Source: Streptomyces sp. NBC_00377
Lineage (GTDB): Bacteria; Actinomycetota; Actinomycetes; Streptomycetales; Streptomycetaceae
Assembly (NCBI RefSeq): GCF_036075115.1
Contig: NZ_CP107958.1
Coordinates: 6,076,001-6,140,000, forward strand
DNA length: 64,000 nucleotides
Direction of reading: 5' to 3'
Shown in pieces: positions 1 to 9,243 of this stretch. The notes under the pieces were generated by a model. The model ran no database searches, had not been told where the DNA came from, and saw only the letters and a program-made list of their open reading frames with translations. The translations under genes and the position numbers were made by a program. Positions within the stretch are counted from its first letter, which is position 1. Each line of letters starts with the position of its first letter.

Positions 1-1
1 G

Positions 2-268
2 CTCATCCCGAGGCAGGCCTTCGAGGTGCCGATCCAGGCCGCCGTCGGCTCCCGGGTGATCGCCCGCGAGACGATCCGCGCCATCCGCAAGGACGTCCTC
101 GCCAAGTGCTACGGCGGTGACATCTCCCGGAAGCGCAAGCTGCTGGAGAAGCAGAAGGAAGGCAAGAAGCGGATGAAGATGGTGGGTTCCGTGGAGGTTC
201 CGCAGGAAGCCTTCATCGCCGTTCTGAGCAGCGACGACAACGCGGGATCCGGCAAGGGCAAGAAGTAG
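2..268 (+). CDS. lepA: Elongation factor 4 (LepA), C-terminal fragment
   Basis: The last 88 residues of the back-translocating ribosomal GTPase EF4/LepA; the rest lies before the window. The fragment reads in frame from base 2 (LIPRQAFEVPIQA) to the stop at 268. It carries the LepA-specific C-terminal domain, including the invariant block YGGDISRKRKLLEKQKEGKK followed by the basic RMKMVGSVEVPQEAF segment, which contacts tRNA near the peptidyl-transferase centre in known structures. The Gly/Lys-rich tail (GSGKGKK) is typical of actinobacterial LepA. A hairpin follows 33 nt after the stop, so it probably ends its own transcript. Identification is secure despite truncation. Confidence 0.96.
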   Translation, partial: LIPRQAFEVPIQAAVGSRVIARETIRAIRKDVLAKCYGGDISRKRKLLEKQKEGKKRMKMVGSVEVPQEAFIAVLSSDDNAGSGKGKK

Positions 269-301
269 CCGCGCCGGAGGCCGGTGTTCAGGGCGTGCCC
301 G

Positions 302-334
302 GGGCCCGTCGCGCTGTCGCGCGGCGGGCCCTTT
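302..334 (+). terminator. Rho-independent-type terminator after lepA
   Basis: A 13-bp stem, GGGCCCGTCGCGC pairing with GCGCGGCGGGCCC (one G-U pair), around a TGTC loop, followed by TTT. It lies between the lepA stop and the acyl-CoA synthetase promoter region. Confidence 0.75.
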
Positions 335-412
335 GGCTGTACTCAGGAGAAAGTGACCGCCCGGAGCCCCTTACGCGCTGGCCAGTCGCCCTTTACTCTG
401 ATGCCTGCTCGG

Positions 413-430
413 TAGTTACTCGTGAGTTAA
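413..430. promoter_or_regulatory. Small palindrome, possible operator upstream of the acyl-CoA synthetase
   Basis: TAGTTACTCGTGAGTTAA contains ACTC-GT-GAGT arms in an unusually AT-rich patch 85-100 nt before the synthetase start. It resembles the TetR-type half-sites seen at fatty-acid genes of actinobacteria, but that link is from memory. It could equally be part of a promoter. Confidence 0.25.
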
Positions 431-513
431 ACAACAGCCGCCGTCAACCACAGCCGTGCGTCGTACGACGCCGCAACGAGCCAGCCGCACCGTCGCGGGC
501 CCTGGAGGATGTC

Positions 514-2388
514 GTGAGCGACACACAGACACTGATCGAGAACCGTCCGCCGTCCGTCGCGGGCCTCTTTCTGGAGCGCGTGACGGCCACGCCAGACGCG
601 GAGGCGTACCGGTATCCGGTGCCCGCCGCCTCCGGCGGGGGCCCCGACGCCTGGAAGTCGCTGAGCTGGGCGCAGGCCGCCGAGCGGGTCTACGCCATCG
701 CGGCCGGCCTCATCGAGCTGGGCGTACGGGCCGAGCAGCGTGTGGCGCTCGCCTCCTCGACCCGCATCGAGTGGATCCTCGCCGACCTCGGCATCATGTG
801 CGCCGGGGCCGCCACGACCACGGTCTACCCGCAGACCAACGCCGACGAGTCGGCGTTCATCCTCTCGGACTCCGACAGCAAGGTGCTGATCGCCGAGGAC
901 GCGGCCCAGCTCGCGAAGGCGGTCGAGAAGCGCGCGGAGCTTCCCGCCCTCACCCATGTGGTCGTGATCGACCCGGCCGGTGTCGAGACCGCCGACTGGA
1001 TCCTCACCCTCGACGAGCTGGAGAAGCGGGGGGCAGCCCGGCTGGAGAAGGAAGCCGCGCTGATCAAGGAGCGGGTCGGCGCCATCACGAAGGACCAGCT
1101 CGCCACCCTCATCTACACCTCCGGCACCACCGGCCGGCCCAAGGGCGTCCGCCTTCCGCACGACAACTGGTCGTACATGGCCAAGGCGATCGCCGCGACC
1201 GGCCTGGTCGGCCCGGACGACGTGCAGTACCTGTGGCTGCCGCTCGCGCACGTCTTCGGCAAGGTGCTCACCTCCGGCCAGATCGAGGTCGGGCACGTCA
1301 CCGCCGTCGACGGCCGGGTCGACAAGATCATCGAGAATCTGCCGGTCGTCCAGCCGACCTACATGGCCGCCGTGCCGCGCATCTTCGAGAAGGTCTACAA
1401 CGGGGTCGCCGCCAAGGCCCGCGCGGGCGGCGGGGCCAAGTACAAGATCTTCCAGTGGGCCTCCGGGGTCTCCCGCGAGTACGCCAAGGCCGCGCAGGAC
1501 AACTTCCGGCGCACCGGCACGGCGTCGGTCCCCTTCGGGCTGGGAGCCAGGCACAAGGTCGCCGACGCGCTCGTCTTCGCCAAGATCCGCGAGGCCTTCG
1601 GGGGCAACCTGCGCGCCTGCGTCTCCGGGTCGGCGGCGCTCGCGCCGGAGATCGGCTACTTCTTCGCCGGCGCCGGCATCCACATCCTCGAGGGCTACGG
1701 TCTGACGGAGTCCTCCGCGGCCTCCTTCGTCAACCCCGGCGAGGCCTACCGCACCGGCACGGTAGGCAAGCCGCTGCCCGGCACGGAGGTCCGCATCGCC
1801 GACGACGGCGAGATCCTGCTGCGCGGCCCCGGCATCATGGAGGGCTACCACGGGCTGCCCGAGAAGACGGCCGAGGTCCTGGAGGCCGACGGCTGGTTCC
1901 ACACCGGTGACATCGGCGAACTGTCGCCCGACGGGTACCTGCGCATCACCGACCGCAAGAAGGACCTCATCAAGACGTCCGGCGGCAAGTACATCGCGCC
2001 CGCCGAGGTCGAGGGACAGTTCAAGGCGGTGTGCCCGTACGTCTCCAACATCCTCGTGCACGGCGCCGACCGGAACTTCTGCACGGCGCTCATCGCCCTC
2101 GACGAGGTCTCGCTCCTCGACTGGGCGAAGGACAACGGGCTGGCCGGAAAGTCGTACGCGGAGGTCGTCGCCGCGCCGGTCACCGTCGAACTCGTCGACG
2201 GCTACGTCAAGCAGCTCAACGAGGGTCTCCAGCGCTGGCAGACCATCAAGAAGTTCCGGCTGCTGCCCCGGGACCTGGACGTCGAGCACGGCGAGATCAC
2301 GCCAAGCCTGAAGCTGAAGCGGCCGGTCGTGGAGCGGGAGTACAAGCACCTCATCGACGAGATGTACGCCGGATCGCGGGAGGCGTAG
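514..2388 (+). CDS. Long-chain fatty-acid-CoA ligase (AMP-forming)
   Basis: A 624-residue ANL-superfamily enzyme, the usual size of bacterial FadD15-type long-chain acyl-CoA synthetases. It should activate fatty acids with ATP and CoA in the cytoplasm. The AMP-binding motif LIYTSGTTGRPKG lies at residues 200-212, GYGLTESSAASF near 394, the acceptor-loop block HTGDIGELSPDGYLRITDRKK near 462-483, and the C-terminal region carries the K-rich LIKTSGGKYIAP hinge. GTG at 514 was chosen because GGAGGA lies five bases upstream; the frame is open further upstream but without a ribosome site. It stands alone between lepA and the SpoIIE-type gene. Chain-length preference cannot be read from sequence. 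Confidence 0.92.
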   Translation: MSDTQTLIENRPPSVAGLFLERVTATPDAEAYRYPVPAASGGGPDAWKSLSWAQAAERVYAIAAGLIELGVRAEQRVALASSTRIEWILADLGIMCAGAATTTVYPQTNADESAFILSDSDSKVLIAEDAAQLAKAVEKRAELPALTHVVVIDPAGVETADWILTLDELEKRGAARLEKEAALIKERVGAITKDQLATLIYTSGTTGRPKGVRLPHDNWSYMAKAIAATGLVGPDDVQYLWLPLAHVFGKVLTSGQIEVGHVTAVDGRVDKIIENLPVVQPTYMAAVPRIFEKVYNGVAAKARAGGGAKYKIFQWASGVSREYAKAAQDNFRRTGTASVPFGLGARHKVADALVFAKIREAFGGNLRACVSGSAALAPEIGYFFAGAGIHILEGYGLTESSAASFVNPGEAYRTGTVGKPLPGTEVRIADDGEILLRGPGIMEGYHGLPEKTAEVLEADGWFHTGDIGELSPDGYLRITDRKKDLIKTSGGKYIAPAEVEGQFKAVCPYVSNILVHGADRNFCTALIALDEVSLLDWAKDNGLAGKSYAEVVAAPVTVELVDGYVKQLNEGLQRWQTIKKFRLLPRDLDVEHGEITPSLKLKRPVVEREYKHLIDEMYAGSREA

Positions 2389-2633
2389 CGCGCAGGGCGC
2401 CCGGCGCGCGGAGTGGCGCGGGCGCGCGACGGCGCGAGAGGCAGCGCGGTGGCGCGCGGCGGGGGCGGAGTCCGGATGCTCGGATTGCGCCCCTCAACCG
2501 CCCGTCATCGAACACGCGCGTGCACATGCGTAGCACGGTTCTTGCCCAGGACGGCCCACTTCGGTAACCCAGCGCTCATGGCCGGGACCGTTCTGTCACC
2601 CTGTGGGCATCCGAACCGTCCGGGGAGTTGCGC

Positions 2634-4865
2634 ATGGGGGCCATTCCGACGCAACGGGAGACCGCCTCCCGTGCCCACGGCGCGCCCGCGCACTCGGGTG
2701 CGCTCCCGCACACGCGCGCGACCCTGACCGGCAGTCCCCTGGCGCCGGGCGCCGCCCGCGGGCTGGTGCGCGCCGCGTTGCGGGAGTGGGCCGGCCTCGG
2801 CCTGCTGGGCACCGAGGAACTGGGCGAGCGCCTCACGCAGGACACGACGCTCGTCGTCAGCGAGCTCGTCACCAACGCCGTCGTGCACGCCGGCACCGAC
2901 GTCGAGCTGGCCTGCCGGCTCGAGGACGACCCCGGCGGCTCCGGCGACGGCTGTCGGGCGGTCGTCGTCGAGGTCTGTGACCACCACCCGTCCCGCGCGC
3001 CGCGGGACGGCACCCGCGAGGCGTCGTACGGGACACCGGAATACGGCCGCGGTCTGCGCCTGGTCGCCGCGCTCGCCGACGCCTGGGGAGTGACGTACCG
3101 CAGGGGAACGAAGACGGTCTGGGCCCGGCTGCTGCCGACGGCCGCCGAGCCGGACGACGCCGGCCTCCTCGCCAACCCCGACCACCAGCACCTCGGCGCC
3201 CCCGACGCCTGTCAGGAGCGCGGCGCCCCCTGCCAGGAGCCCGGAGCCCCCGGCCGCGAGCACGACGTCACCGGTGGCGCGCAGGAAGCCCTCGGTGCCG
3301 GGCGCGCCGTCCCCGGTCAGGCGGGGCACGTGGGTCGCCCGGGCCGCGCCGGCGACACCGCGCACCACCCTGCGCACCCCGCCCCCGACGATTCCGCCCA
3401 CTCCACCCGCCACGCTCCCGCCCACCACGACCGTCCGTCCGCCGCCGAGCCCGGCCATGCCCTCGGCCGGGTATCCGATGACGTGCCCGGTGATCGCATG
3501 TCCGGCCGTGCTCCCGGGGCCGCCCCGGGTCCCCTCGACGCGCCGGGCCCCGAGCCGCGGCCTCTCGGCGGACGGGACCGGGACTGGCTCAACCGCGGCG
3601 CCCTCTCCTTCCTCGCCGAGGCGTCCGATCTGCTCGCCGGGCAGCTCGACGAGGATCTGGTGGCCGCACTGACCGGCCAGCTGCTCGTGCCGCGGCTCGC
3701 CGACTGGTGCGCGGTCTGGCTGGAGGACGAGGTGAGCGGGCGCGGTGAATGGGCCGGCGGACCCGGGCCCCGGCTGGCCCGGGTCTGGCACGGCTGCGAG
3801 AACCGCGTCGAGGAACTGCGCCGGGCCCTGGACAAGGATCCGCCGTGTCCGCCCGACGGCGGTCCGCGCTCCGGACCCGAGCCCTTTCCCTGGCCCGGCG
3901 CGGCGCTCGGCCCGCACGGTGCCGCTCTCGCCTACCGGCTGATCGCCGGCGGCCGCCCGCTGGGCACCCTGGTCATCGGGCAGACCGGCCCGCTGCCCTT
4001 CCCCGACGAGGTCACCGGGCTCGTCGAGGATCTCGGCCGCCGCGTGGCGCTCGCGATCGGCGCGGCCCGTCAGTACGCCCGCCAGGCCACCATCAGCGCC
4101 GTTCTGCAACGGGGGCTCCTGCCCGGCGCGGTCGCCGAGATCCCCGGGGTGTGCAGCGCCCTCGTCTACGAGCCGCGCGAACAGGGCGGCCCGAGCGGCG
4201 ACTTCTACGACCTCTTCCCCGCGGGTGACGGCCGCTGGTGCTTCGCGGTGGGCGACGTCCAGGGCAAGGGCCCGGAGGCGGCCGTCGTCATCGGTCTCGC
4301 CCGGCCCTGGCTGCGGCTGCTGGCCCGCGAGGGGTACGGCGTCGCCGACGTCCTGGACCGGCTCAACCAACTGCTCCTCGACGACGCGACCGAGGCCGCC
4401 GACGCCGCCGCCCGCGCCTTCGTCGGCCCCGCGGGACCGGGCGACGGCCCGCAGACCCGCTTCCTGTCCCTGCTCTACGGCGAACTGGCCCCCTTCGAGG
4501 GAGGCGTCCGCTGCACGCTCGCCTCCGCCGGGCATCCGCTGCCGCTGCTGCTCGGGCCGGACGGCTCGGTCGCCACGGCAGGGCGTCCGCAGACCCTCCT
4601 CGGGGTCATCGAGGAGGCCACGTACACCAGCGACAGCCTGGAGCTGCGGCCGGGCGACAGCCTGCTGTGCGTCACCGACGGCGTCACGGAACGACGTTCG
4701 GGCTCCCGGCAGTTCGACGACGAGGACGGTCTCGCCACCGCGCTGGCGGGGTGCGCCGGACTCGACGCCGAGCTGATCGCGGAGCGGATCCGGGGGCTGG
4801 TGCACGACTTCGGTGAACAGCCGCCGGAGGACGACCTGGCGCTGCTGGTGCTCCAGGCGGAGTAG
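2634..4865 (+). CDS. PP2C/SpoIIE-type serine phosphatase fused to an anti-sigma-like ATPase domain
   Basis: 743 residues. The N-terminal third is a GHKL/RsbW-like histidine-kinase-type ATPase: the N-box ELVTNAVVHAG begins near residue 77 and the G2 box YGRGLRLVAALADAWGV near 137. A low-complexity Ala/Pro/His linker (about 165-310) leads to a GAF-like region (about 320-490), then a SpoIIE PP2C domain with metal-binding motifs GDFYDLF (about 522), VGDVQGKGPEAA (about 539) and VTDGVTE (about 680). Proteins of this architecture act in partner-switching control of sigma factors, dephosphorylating anti-anti-sigma proteins while the kinase domain phosphorylates them or binds sigma. ATG 2634 was preferred to TTG 2628 because GGGGAG lies six bases upstream. 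No sigma or anti-sigma antagonist gene is adjacent, so its partner is unknown. Confidence 0.88.
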   Translation: MGAIPTQRETASRAHGAPAHSGALPHTRATLTGSPLAPGAARGLVRAALREWAGLGLLGTEELGERLTQDTTLVVSELVTNAVVHAGTDVELACRLEDDPGGSGDGCRAVVVEVCDHHPSRAPRDGTREASYGTPEYGRGLRLVAALADAWGVTYRRGTKTVWARLLPTAAEPDDAGLLANPDHQHLGAPDACQERGAPCQEPGAPGREHDVTGGAQEALGAGRAVPGQAGHVGRPGRAGDTAHHPAHPAPDDSAHSTRHAPAHHDRPSAAEPGHALGRVSDDVPGDRMSGRAPGAAPGPLDAPGPEPRPLGGRDRDWLNRGALSFLAEASDLLAGQLDEDLVAALTGQLLVPRLADWCAVWLEDEVSGRGEWAGGPGPRLARVWHGCENRVEELRRALDKDPPCPPDGGPRSGPEPFPWPGAALGPHGAALAYRLIAGGRPLGTLVIGQTGPLPFPDEVTGLVEDLGRRVALAIGAARQYARQATISAVLQRGLLPGAVAEIPGVCSALVYEPREQGGPSGDFYDLFPAGDGRWCFAVGDVQGKGPEAAVVIGLARPWLRLLAREGYGVADVLDRLNQLLLDDATEAADAAARAFVGPAGPGDGPQTRFLSLLYGELAPFEGGVRCTLASAGHPLPLLLGPDGSVATAGRPQTLLGVIEEATYTSDSLELRPGDSLLCVTDGVTERRSGSRQFDDEDGLATALAGCAGLDAELIAERIRGLVHDFGEQPPEDDLALLVLQAE

Positions 4866-4874
4866 ACACGGCGC

Positions 4875-4927
4875 GCACCCGGTCCGTCCACGCCCCGCAC
4901 CCGCTCCGTCCACGCCCCGCACCCGGT
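4875..4927. repeat. 22-bp tandem duplication
   Basis: Two near-identical 22-bp copies (4875-4896 and 4897-4918), each beginning GCACCCG and containing TCCGTCCACGCCCC, plus a 9-bp partial third copy. They fill much of the gap between the phosphatase and the peroxidase genes. No function is evident. Confidence 0.8.
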
Positions 4928-5030
4928 GGACATGGCGTCCGCCTGCGTGAGGGCGGCCGCAGGAGGGCCGTGACCGGTGGACGGGCGGGGGAGACCGGGC
5001 GGCCGGAGTCACGGATGTATCGTCCGGTTT

Positions 5031-6149
5031 GTGCTGAAGGCGACGAATGCCGTATCCGCTGCGCCCACCCGCCGACGCGTTCTGCTCGCCGGCGCGGGGC
5101 TCGGGCTGACCGCGACCGCCTGTTCCCGCGACGCCGGGCCGCCCGAGGACGCCCGCGGCCCCGGATTCCACGGTCTGCGTCAGTCCGGAGTGGCGACTCC
5201 GCGCCAGGCCACCGTGCTGCTCCTGGCCTACGACCTCGATCCCGCCCTGCGTGACGCGGCGGGCGCGCGTGCGCTGAAGTTGGTGCTGGGAACCTGGACG
5301 GACGCCCTCGGCCAGACGCTCGGGTCGGCCGGCTCGCGCGCCGTCCGGCTCACCGCCACGGTCGGCGTCGGCCCCGCCCTCCCCGCGCGCCTCGGGCTCC
5401 GCGCCCCGGCCGCGCTGCGCGAGCTGCCGTCCTTCACCGGCGACCGCCTCGATCCCGCCCGCTGCGGCGGTGACCTGCTCGTGCAGCTCTGCGCGGACAC
5501 GGCGGACGCCACCGAGGCGACCGCGGAGAGCCTGACCCGGCTGGCCGGGGAGACCCTGTGGCCGCGCTGGCGGCAGGCCGGCTTCCTGCCCCCGTCCCCC
5601 GACGGCGGCGGCACCCCGCGCAACCTGATCGGCTTCAAGGACGGGTCAGCCGGCCCGACCCCCGAGGAGTGCGAACGCTGGGTGTGGTCGGGCCATGCCA
5701 CCTGTCTCGTCGTACGCCGGGTGCATCTGCGCATCGAGGACTTCGCGCGGCTCCCCGTGCACCGCCAGGAGGAGATCGTCGGCCGCCGCCGGTCGACCGG
5801 CGGCCCGCTGGACGACGGCCCCGAGGACGCCGACGCCGACCTCTCCGCCAGAACACCGCAGGGCGCTCACGTCACCCCGGAGCGCTCCCACGTCCGGGCT
5901 GTCAGCCCCCGCCTCGACGCGGGAGCCCGGATGCTGCGCCGCAACTACTCCTACGCCGACGGCCCCGCCGACCAGGGTCTGCTGTTCCTCGCGTTCATGC
6001 GGGACCCGGCGCTGTTCGCCCGCGTCCAGCGCCGGATGGCGGCCCAGGACGACCTGAGCGGTTTCACCGAGACCCGGGGCTCGGCGGTGGCGTACATCCT
6101 GCCGGGAGCCCGCGCCGGCCGGCCGCTGGGCGCGGAGCTGCTGGGCTGA
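5031..6149 (+). CDS. Tat-exported Dyp-type heme peroxidase (EfeB/DyP family)
   Basis: A 372-residue peroxidase of the dye-decolourising family. The N-terminus TRRRVLLAGAGLGLTATACS has a twin-arginine motif, a hydrophobic core and a possible lipobox ending at Cys, so it is probably folded with heme and then exported. The family signature GXXDG is present as GFKDG at residues 201-205, giving the catalytic Asp. His287 in SHVRAVSPR is the likely proximal heme ligand, and MLRRNYSYADG matches the following conserved block. GTG 5031 is the best start for a normal signal peptide, although no clear ribosome site precedes it; GTG 4977 is in frame. No efeU or efeO gene is adjacent, so a role in iron import is not supported here. 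Confidence 0.88.
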   Translation: MLKATNAVSAAPTRRRVLLAGAGLGLTATACSRDAGPPEDARGPGFHGLRQSGVATPRQATVLLLAYDLDPALRDAAGARALKLVLGTWTDALGQTLGSAGSRAVRLTATVGVGPALPARLGLRAPAALRELPSFTGDRLDPARCGGDLLVQLCADTADATEATAESLTRLAGETLWPRWRQAGFLPPSPDGGGTPRNLIGFKDGSAGPTPEECERWVWSGHATCLVVRRVHLRIEDFARLPVHRQEEIVGRRRSTGGPLDDGPEDADADLSARTPQGAHVTPERSHVRAVSPRLDAGARMLRRNYSYADGPADQGLLFLAFMRDPALFARVQRRMAAQDDLSGFTETRGSAVAYILPGARAGRPLGAELLG

Positions 6150-6257
6150 GGGTGTACGGCGCCCCGAGCGTGTACGGATGCCGCCGGAAGCGGGTGGGGT
6201 GGCCGGCGGGACGCCGGTCGGCAGGGGAAGGTGCGGGGGTGCGGGACAATGGGCGGT

Positions 6258-7490
6258 ATGCCTTCCGCACTTCCCGACGGCGAGCCGGTCCCCGACGACG
6301 GCGCGCTCCCCGCGCACGCGCTCACCGGCGCCGCCGACCGCCCCCTCGGGTTCTATCTGCACGTCCCGTACTGCGCGACCCGCTGCGGGTACTGCGACTT
6401 CAACACCTACACGGCGACCGAGCTGCGCGGCACCGGCGGTGTCCTCGCCTCCCGCGAGAACTACGCCGACACCCTGATCGACGAGGTCCGCCTGGCCCGC
6501 AAGGTCCTAGGCGACGATCCGCGCGAGGTCCGCACGGTCTTCGTCGGCGGCGGCACGCCGACCCTGCTGCCCGCCGCCGACCTCGTACGGATGCTGGGCG
6601 CGATCCGCGACGAGTTCGGTCTCGCGGCGGACGCGGAGGTCACGACGGAGGCGAACCCGGAGTCCGTCGACCCCGCCTATCTGGCCACCCTGCGCCAAGG
6701 CGGCTTCAACCGGGTCTCCTTCGGCATGCAGAGCGCCAGGCAGCACGTGCTGAAGGTCCTCGACCGCACGCACACCCCCGGCCGGCCCGAGCGGTGTGTG
6801 GCGGAGGCCCGGGCCGCGGGCTTCGACCACGTCAACCTGGACCTGATCTACGGCACCCCTGGCGAGTCGGACGACGACTGGCGGGCCTCGCTGGACGCCG
6901 CCCTGGGCGCCCGCCCCGACCATGTCTCGGCGTACGCGCTGATCGTCGAGGAGGGCACGCAGCTCGCCCGCCGGATCCGCCGTGGCGAGGTGCCGATGAC
7001 CGACGACGACGTCCACGCCGACCGCTACCTGATCGCGGAGGAGACCCTCTCCGCGGCGGGTTACGCGTGGTACGAGGTGTCCAACTGGGCCACCTCCGAG
7101 GCCGGCCGCTGTCTGCACAACGAGCTCTACTGGCGCGGCGCCGACTGGTGGGGCGCGGGCCCGGGCGCGCATTCGCACGTGGGCGGGGTGCGCTGGTGGA
7201 ACGCCAAGCACCCCGGGGCGTACGCGGCGGCGCTCGCCGACGGCCGCTCCCCGGGCGCCGGACGCGAGCTGCTGACGGACGAGGACCGGCGCGTGGAGCG
7301 GATCCTGCTGGAGCTGCGGCTGCGGGAGGGCGTACCGCTCGCCCTGCTGCGGCCGGAGGGGCTCGCGTCGTCGCGGCGGGCCCTGGCGGACGGACTGCTC
7401 GACAGCGGCCCCTACGACGAGGGGCGCGCGGTGCTCACCCTGCGGGGGCGGCTGCTGGCGGACGCGGTGGTACGGGACCTGGTCGACTGA
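6258..7490 (+). CDS. hemW: Radical SAM heme chaperone HemW
   Basis: 410 residues. The radical-SAM iron-sulfur ligands CATRCGYC are at positions 39, 43 and 46, followed by FVGGGTPTLLP (the GGE-like region) and EANPESVDPAYL. This is the oxygen-independent coproporphyrinogen oxidase-like family in which HemW delivers heme rather than decarboxylating coproporphyrinogen. True HemN has one more N-terminal cysteine (CxxxCxxCxC); here the residue after the third Cys is Asp-Phe, which favours HemW. In-frame alternatives lie at ATG 6249 and upstream GTGs. It lies just before hrcA-dnaJ, separated by two opposite-strand genes, as commonly seen in actinobacteria. Confidence 0.9.
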   Translation: MPSALPDGEPVPDDGALPAHALTGAADRPLGFYLHVPYCATRCGYCDFNTYTATELRGTGGVLASRENYADTLIDEVRLARKVLGDDPREVRTVFVGGGTPTLLPAADLVRMLGAIRDEFGLAADAEVTTEANPESVDPAYLATLRQGGFNRVSFGMQSARQHVLKVLDRTHTPGRPERCVAEARAAGFDHVNLDLIYGTPGESDDDWRASLDAALGARPDHVSAYALIVEEGTQLARRIRRGEVPMTDDDVHADRYLIAEETLSAAGYAWYEVSNWATSEAGRCLHNELYWRGADWWGAGPGAHSHVGGVRWWNAKHPGAYAAALADGRSPGAGRELLTDEDRRVERILLELRLREGVPLALLRPEGLASSRRALADGLLDSGPYDEGRAVLTLRGRLLADAVVRDLVD

Positions 7491-7567
7491 ACCGCGGGGC
7501 CCTCGACCGCAGGAACGCGGGCTTCAGGGCAGAGGCTTCAGGGACGGGGGCTCCAGGGCCAGGGGCC

Positions 7568-8428
7568 TCAGGACACGGTCACGAAGTCGATCAGTTCCTC
7601 GACCCGCCCCAGCAGCTCCGGCTCGAGGTCCCGGTAGGAACCCACCCGCTTCAGGATCGCCTGCCAGACCGCCCCGGTGTTCTCCGGCCAGCCCAGCGCC
7701 CGGCACACGCCCGTCTTCCAGTCCTGGCCGTGCGGCACCCGCGGCCAGGCCGCGATCCCGACGGACGACGGCTTCACCGCCTCCCAGATGTCGATGTACG
7801 GGTGGCCGACGACCAGGGCGTGCTCGCTCGTGACCGCCCGCGCGATGCGCCACTCCTTCGTGCCGGGGACGAGGTGGTCCACCAGGACGCCCAGCTTCGC
7901 GTCCGGGCCCGGCGCGAAGTCGGCGACGATCGACGGCAGGTCGTCCACGCCCTCCAGGTACTCCACGACCACGCCCTCGACGCGCAGGTCGTCGCCCCAC
8001 ACCTTCTCGACCAGCTCGGCGTCGTGGCGGCCCTCGACGTAGATGCGGCCGGCGCGGGCGACCCGCGCGCGGGCGCCGGGGACGGCGACCGAACCGGAGG
8101 CGGTACGGGTGGGACGTACCGGAGCCGAGGACGTCGGCCGGACGAGCGTCACGACCCGGCCCTCCAGCAGGAAGCCCCGCGGCTCCAGCGGGAACACCCG
8201 GTGCTTGCCGAAGCGGTCCTCCAGGGTCACCGTGCCCGCCTCGCAGCGGATCACCGCCCCGCAGAACCCGGTGCCGGGCTCCTCCACCACCAGGCCCGGC
8301 TCCGCCGCGACCTCGGGAACGGGCCCGGGCTTCTTCCAGGGAGGGGTCAGGTCGGCGGAGTACGTCCGAGGCCGCGGGCCCGTGGGGCCCCCGTGCGAAG
8401 GGCGGTGGTGCGGGACGGGTGGGCGCAT
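7568..8428 (-). CDS. DUF3097 family protein
   Basis: 286 residues, conserved in actinobacteria and of unknown function. Recognisable blocks are YSADLTPPWKKP near the N-terminus, GAVIRCEAGTVTLEDRFGKHRVFPL in the middle and IYVEGRHDAELVEKVWGDDLRVEGVVVEYLEGVDDL, which looks like a Toprim-type core (the EGxxDA and later acidic motif), then VDHLVPGTKEWRIA. A nucleic-acid-related activity is therefore conceivable but is inference. It converges with hemW and runs in the same direction as the MBL hydrolase upstream, 31 nt apart. The start is the first ATG of the frame. Confidence 0.85.
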   Translation of the reverse strand: MRPPVPHHRPSHGGPTGPRPRTYSADLTPPWKKPGPVPEVAAEPGLVVEEPGTGFCGAVIRCEAGTVTLEDRFGKHRVFPLEPRGFLLEGRVVTLVRPTSSAPVRPTRTASGSVAVPGARARVARAGRIYVEGRHDAELVEKVWGDDLRVEGVVVEYLEGVDDLPSIVADFAPGPDAKLGVLVDHLVPGTKEWRIARAVTSEHALVVGHPYIDIWEAVKPSSVGIAAWPRVPHGQDWKTGVCRALGWPENTGAVWQAILKRVGSYRDLEPELLGRVEELIDFVTVS

Positions 8429-8459
8429 TCGGATGACGATAGGAGAAGCCCGGGGGCGA

Positions 8460-9203
8460 TCAGGGCGACACGCCGAAACGGGAGCTCAGCGCGTCCCGCT
8501 GGGCCCGCACGAAGGCCGCGTCGACCACCGCCCCGTGACCGGGCACGTACAGCGCGTCCTCACCGCCGAGAGCGAGCAGGCGGTCGAGGGCGGCGGGCCA
8601 GTGGGACGGTACGGCGTCGGGCCCCGCCTGCGGCTCGCCGGACTCCTCGACCAGGTCGCCGCAGAACACCGTCTCGGGCGTGCCGGGCGCTCCGGGGCCG
8701 CCGGGCGTGCCGGGGACCAGGACCACCAGGTCGTGGGCGGTGTGGCCGGGTCCGACGTTCGCCAGCAGGACCTGCCGGCCTCCGCCCAGATCGAGGGTCC
8801 ACTCGCCGGAGACGAGGTGCCGGGGCCGGACGAGCGTGTCCGCCGCTTCCGTCGCCGCCGTCTCGTCGAGCCCGTTGCGCACCGCGTCCGCCCGCAGCTC
8901 CTCGGCCCGCACGGTGTCCACGCCCACCGCGCCGAAGACCTCCGCGCCCGCGAAGGCCGCCGCCCCGAACACGTGGTCGAAATGGGGGTGGGTGAGCGCG
9001 AGATGGGTCACACGGCAGCCGGTCAGTTCCTCGGCCTCCCCCCGCAGCCGCGCCCCCTCCGCCAGGCTCGATCCGGCGTCGATCATCAGCACCGCGCCCG
9101 CCCCGACGACCAGCCCCGCCGTGCAGTCCCAGCCCGGCAGCCGCACCCGTCCCACCCCGGCCGCGACCCGCTCCCACCCGAGCTCTTCCCAAGTCACCGT
9201 CAT
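8460..9203 (-). CDS. MBL-fold metallo-hydrolase
   Basis: 247 residues with the metallo-beta-lactamase fold. The zinc-binding motif THPHFDHV places His72, His74, Asp76 and His77. Further conserved points are GPGHTAHDLVV (third zinc His), FCGDLVEESGEP (bridging Asp) and YVPGHGAVVD (last His). Substrate cannot be deduced; the family covers thioesterases, lactonases and nucleases. Its start lies 40 nt from the hrcA promoter on the other strand, so the two transcripts diverge. Confidence 0.85.
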   Translation of the reverse strand: MTVTWEELGWERVAAGVGRVRLPGWDCTAGLVVGAGAVLMIDAGSSLAEGARLRGEAEELTGCRVTHLALTHPHFDHVFGAAAFAGAEVFGAVGVDTVRAEELRADAVRNGLDETAATEAADTLVRPRHLVSGEWTLDLGGGRQVLLANVGPGHTAHDLVVLVPGTPGGPGAPGTPETVFCGDLVEESGEPQAGPDAVPSHWPAALDRLLALGGEDALYVPGHGAVVDAAFVRAQRDALSSRFGVSP

Positions 9204-9243
9204 ACCGCGACGCTAGCCCCACGACGCTGCGCAGGGGCCGACC

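Noticed and set aside
427..2349. Minus-strand open frame across the acyl-CoA synthetase gene
   Set aside because: Same codon-bias artefact; no ribosome site or recognisable domain, and the opposite strand is a secure enzyme.
2505..5171. Minus-strand frame of 888 codons opposite the SpoIIE-type gene
   Set aside because: Antisense artefact of GC bias; the plus-strand protein has two complete catalytic domains.
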